Shown piece by piece: positions 5,705 through 5,827 of a stretch of DNA of 5,827 bases (position 1 is its first letter; the number at the start of each line of letters is the position of its first letter). Location: the NCBI GenBank assembly GCA_937923325.1, contig CAKZUQ010000061.1, forward strand, positions 1 to 5,827. Reading direction: 5' to 3'. This DNA is from an uncultured Bacteriovoracaceae bacterium. GTDB taxonomy: Bacteria > Bdellovibrionota > Bacteriovoracia > Bacteriovoracales > Bacteriovoracaceae. The notes below the pieces were generated by a model, which saw only the letters and a list, made by a program, of their open reading frames with translations, was not told the DNA's origin and did not search any database. A program made the translations under genes and the position numbers.

Positions 5705-5827
5705 ATTAATTCCTTAAAGACGCAAACTAGCTTTTTTAAGGTTAAATGGCAATAAGATTAGGAAAATTAGGTATGTGATTACAGAAACTTATGGGTGCAT
5801 GAGTAAGCTTTTATCACTTAGGTAATC
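5705..5827. other. nrdR leader / upstream region at the window edge, no convincing gene
   Basis: Beyond the nrdR ribosome-binding site this stretch shows a TTGCCA -35-like hexamer on the minus strand (5751-5746) with a poor -10 partner (TAGTTT) 17 nt downstream. It also shows a direct repeat ATTAGG (5757-5762, 5766-5771) and a dyad (GTGAT 5775-5779 with ATCAC 5813-5817, inner AAACTTA with TAAGcTTT). A minus-strand frame is open from the right edge for 12 codons to a TAA at 5791-5789 and could be the tail of an upstream gene, but it is too short to judge. Plus-strand frames here are short and closed by stops. Confidence 0.4.
5711..5741 (-). promoter_or_regulatory. Inverted repeat that includes the nrdR ribosome-binding site
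   Basis: On the minus strand CCTTAAA (5741-5735) can pair with TTTAAGG (5718-5712) across a 16-nt loop. The second arm holds most of the AAGGA Shine-Dalgarno of nrdR (5715-5711), 6 nt before its ATG. In mRNA this would hide the ribosome-binding site and could dampen or regulate translation. The stem is short and AT-rich, so it may be only marginally stable. Confidence 0.4.

Noticed and set aside
5739..5825. Plus-strand peptide with ITETYGC, like the start of MiaB-type methylthiotransferases
   Set aside because: Only about five residues match, no clear ATG with a ribosome-binding site precedes it, and the frame stops 10 codons later at TAA. It is probably chance.
5705..5827. NrdR boxes or autoregulation in the nrdR leader
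   Set aside because: I looked for paired copies of the NrdR-box pattern (ACAnnATATnTnG-like) and found none. NrdR targets are usually at nrd structural operons.
1..5827. Mobile elements, CRISPR arrays, tRNA or rRNA genes
   Set aside because: No transposase, terminal repeats, spaced repeat array, tRNA cloverleaf or rRNA-like sequence was seen. The window is densely packed with ordinary chromosomal genes.

Overview
The window comes from an AT-rich bacterium (roughly two thirds A+T by eye) with Gram-negative-type secreted proteins. The fused-chain 2-oxoacid dehydrogenase E1, the secreted YceI protein, the nrdR-nusB pair and the Lys/Asn/Ile-rich proteins would fit a low-GC marine bacterium such as Bacteriovorax/Halobacteriovorax (Bdellovibrionota). 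That assignment is an inference from gene content and composition; no marker gene proves it.

Layout. Bases 1-259 hold the start of a minus-strand gene for a small exported Cys-containing protein, cut by the window edge. Bases 260-423 are a divergent promoter region with an 18-bp palindrome. Two plus-strand genes follow. The first (424-2463) encodes an E1 with alpha and beta chains fused. The second (2435-3844) overlaps it and encodes an exported family 1 glycoside hydrolase. The second gene meets, tail to tail with a 4-nt overlap, a minus-strand cluster read right to left: nrdR, nusB, an unrecognised 118-aa gene, and a secreted YceI-family gene. Spacing is tight throughout (6-nt gap, 8-nt overlap, 15-nt gap), so the cluster is probably one operon. 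Bases 5705-5827 are the nrdR leader, with dyad symmetries and no convincing gene.

Most interesting content. The glycoside hydrolase does not look like an ordinary beta-glucosidase. Along its length it matches the plant chloroplast galactolipid-remodelling enzyme SFR2 (as I recall that sequence), including the APAHxED segment where most family 1 enzymes carry a QxEG-type motif. A Rho-independent-terminator-like hairpin after the E1 stop codon lies inside the codons for the hydrolase's signal-peptide core, which suggests attenuation or translation-coupled read-through between the two genes. The hydrolase start codon is ambiguous: the position expected by analogy with the nusB junction reads ATT. 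NrdR carries C-x4-C in place of the usual C-x2-C in its zinc ribbon, and its ribosome-binding site lies in an inverted repeat.

How the genes may work together. E1 would supply branched-chain (or related) acyl groups to an E2/E3 encoded elsewhere. The SFR2-like enzyme would act on glycosides or glycolipids outside the cytoplasm, and YceI proteins bind isoprenoid or lipid ligands in the periplasm. A shared membrane-lipid theme is possible but only inferred. NrdR and NusB are housekeeping regulators of ribonucleotide reductase genes and of rRNA transcription.
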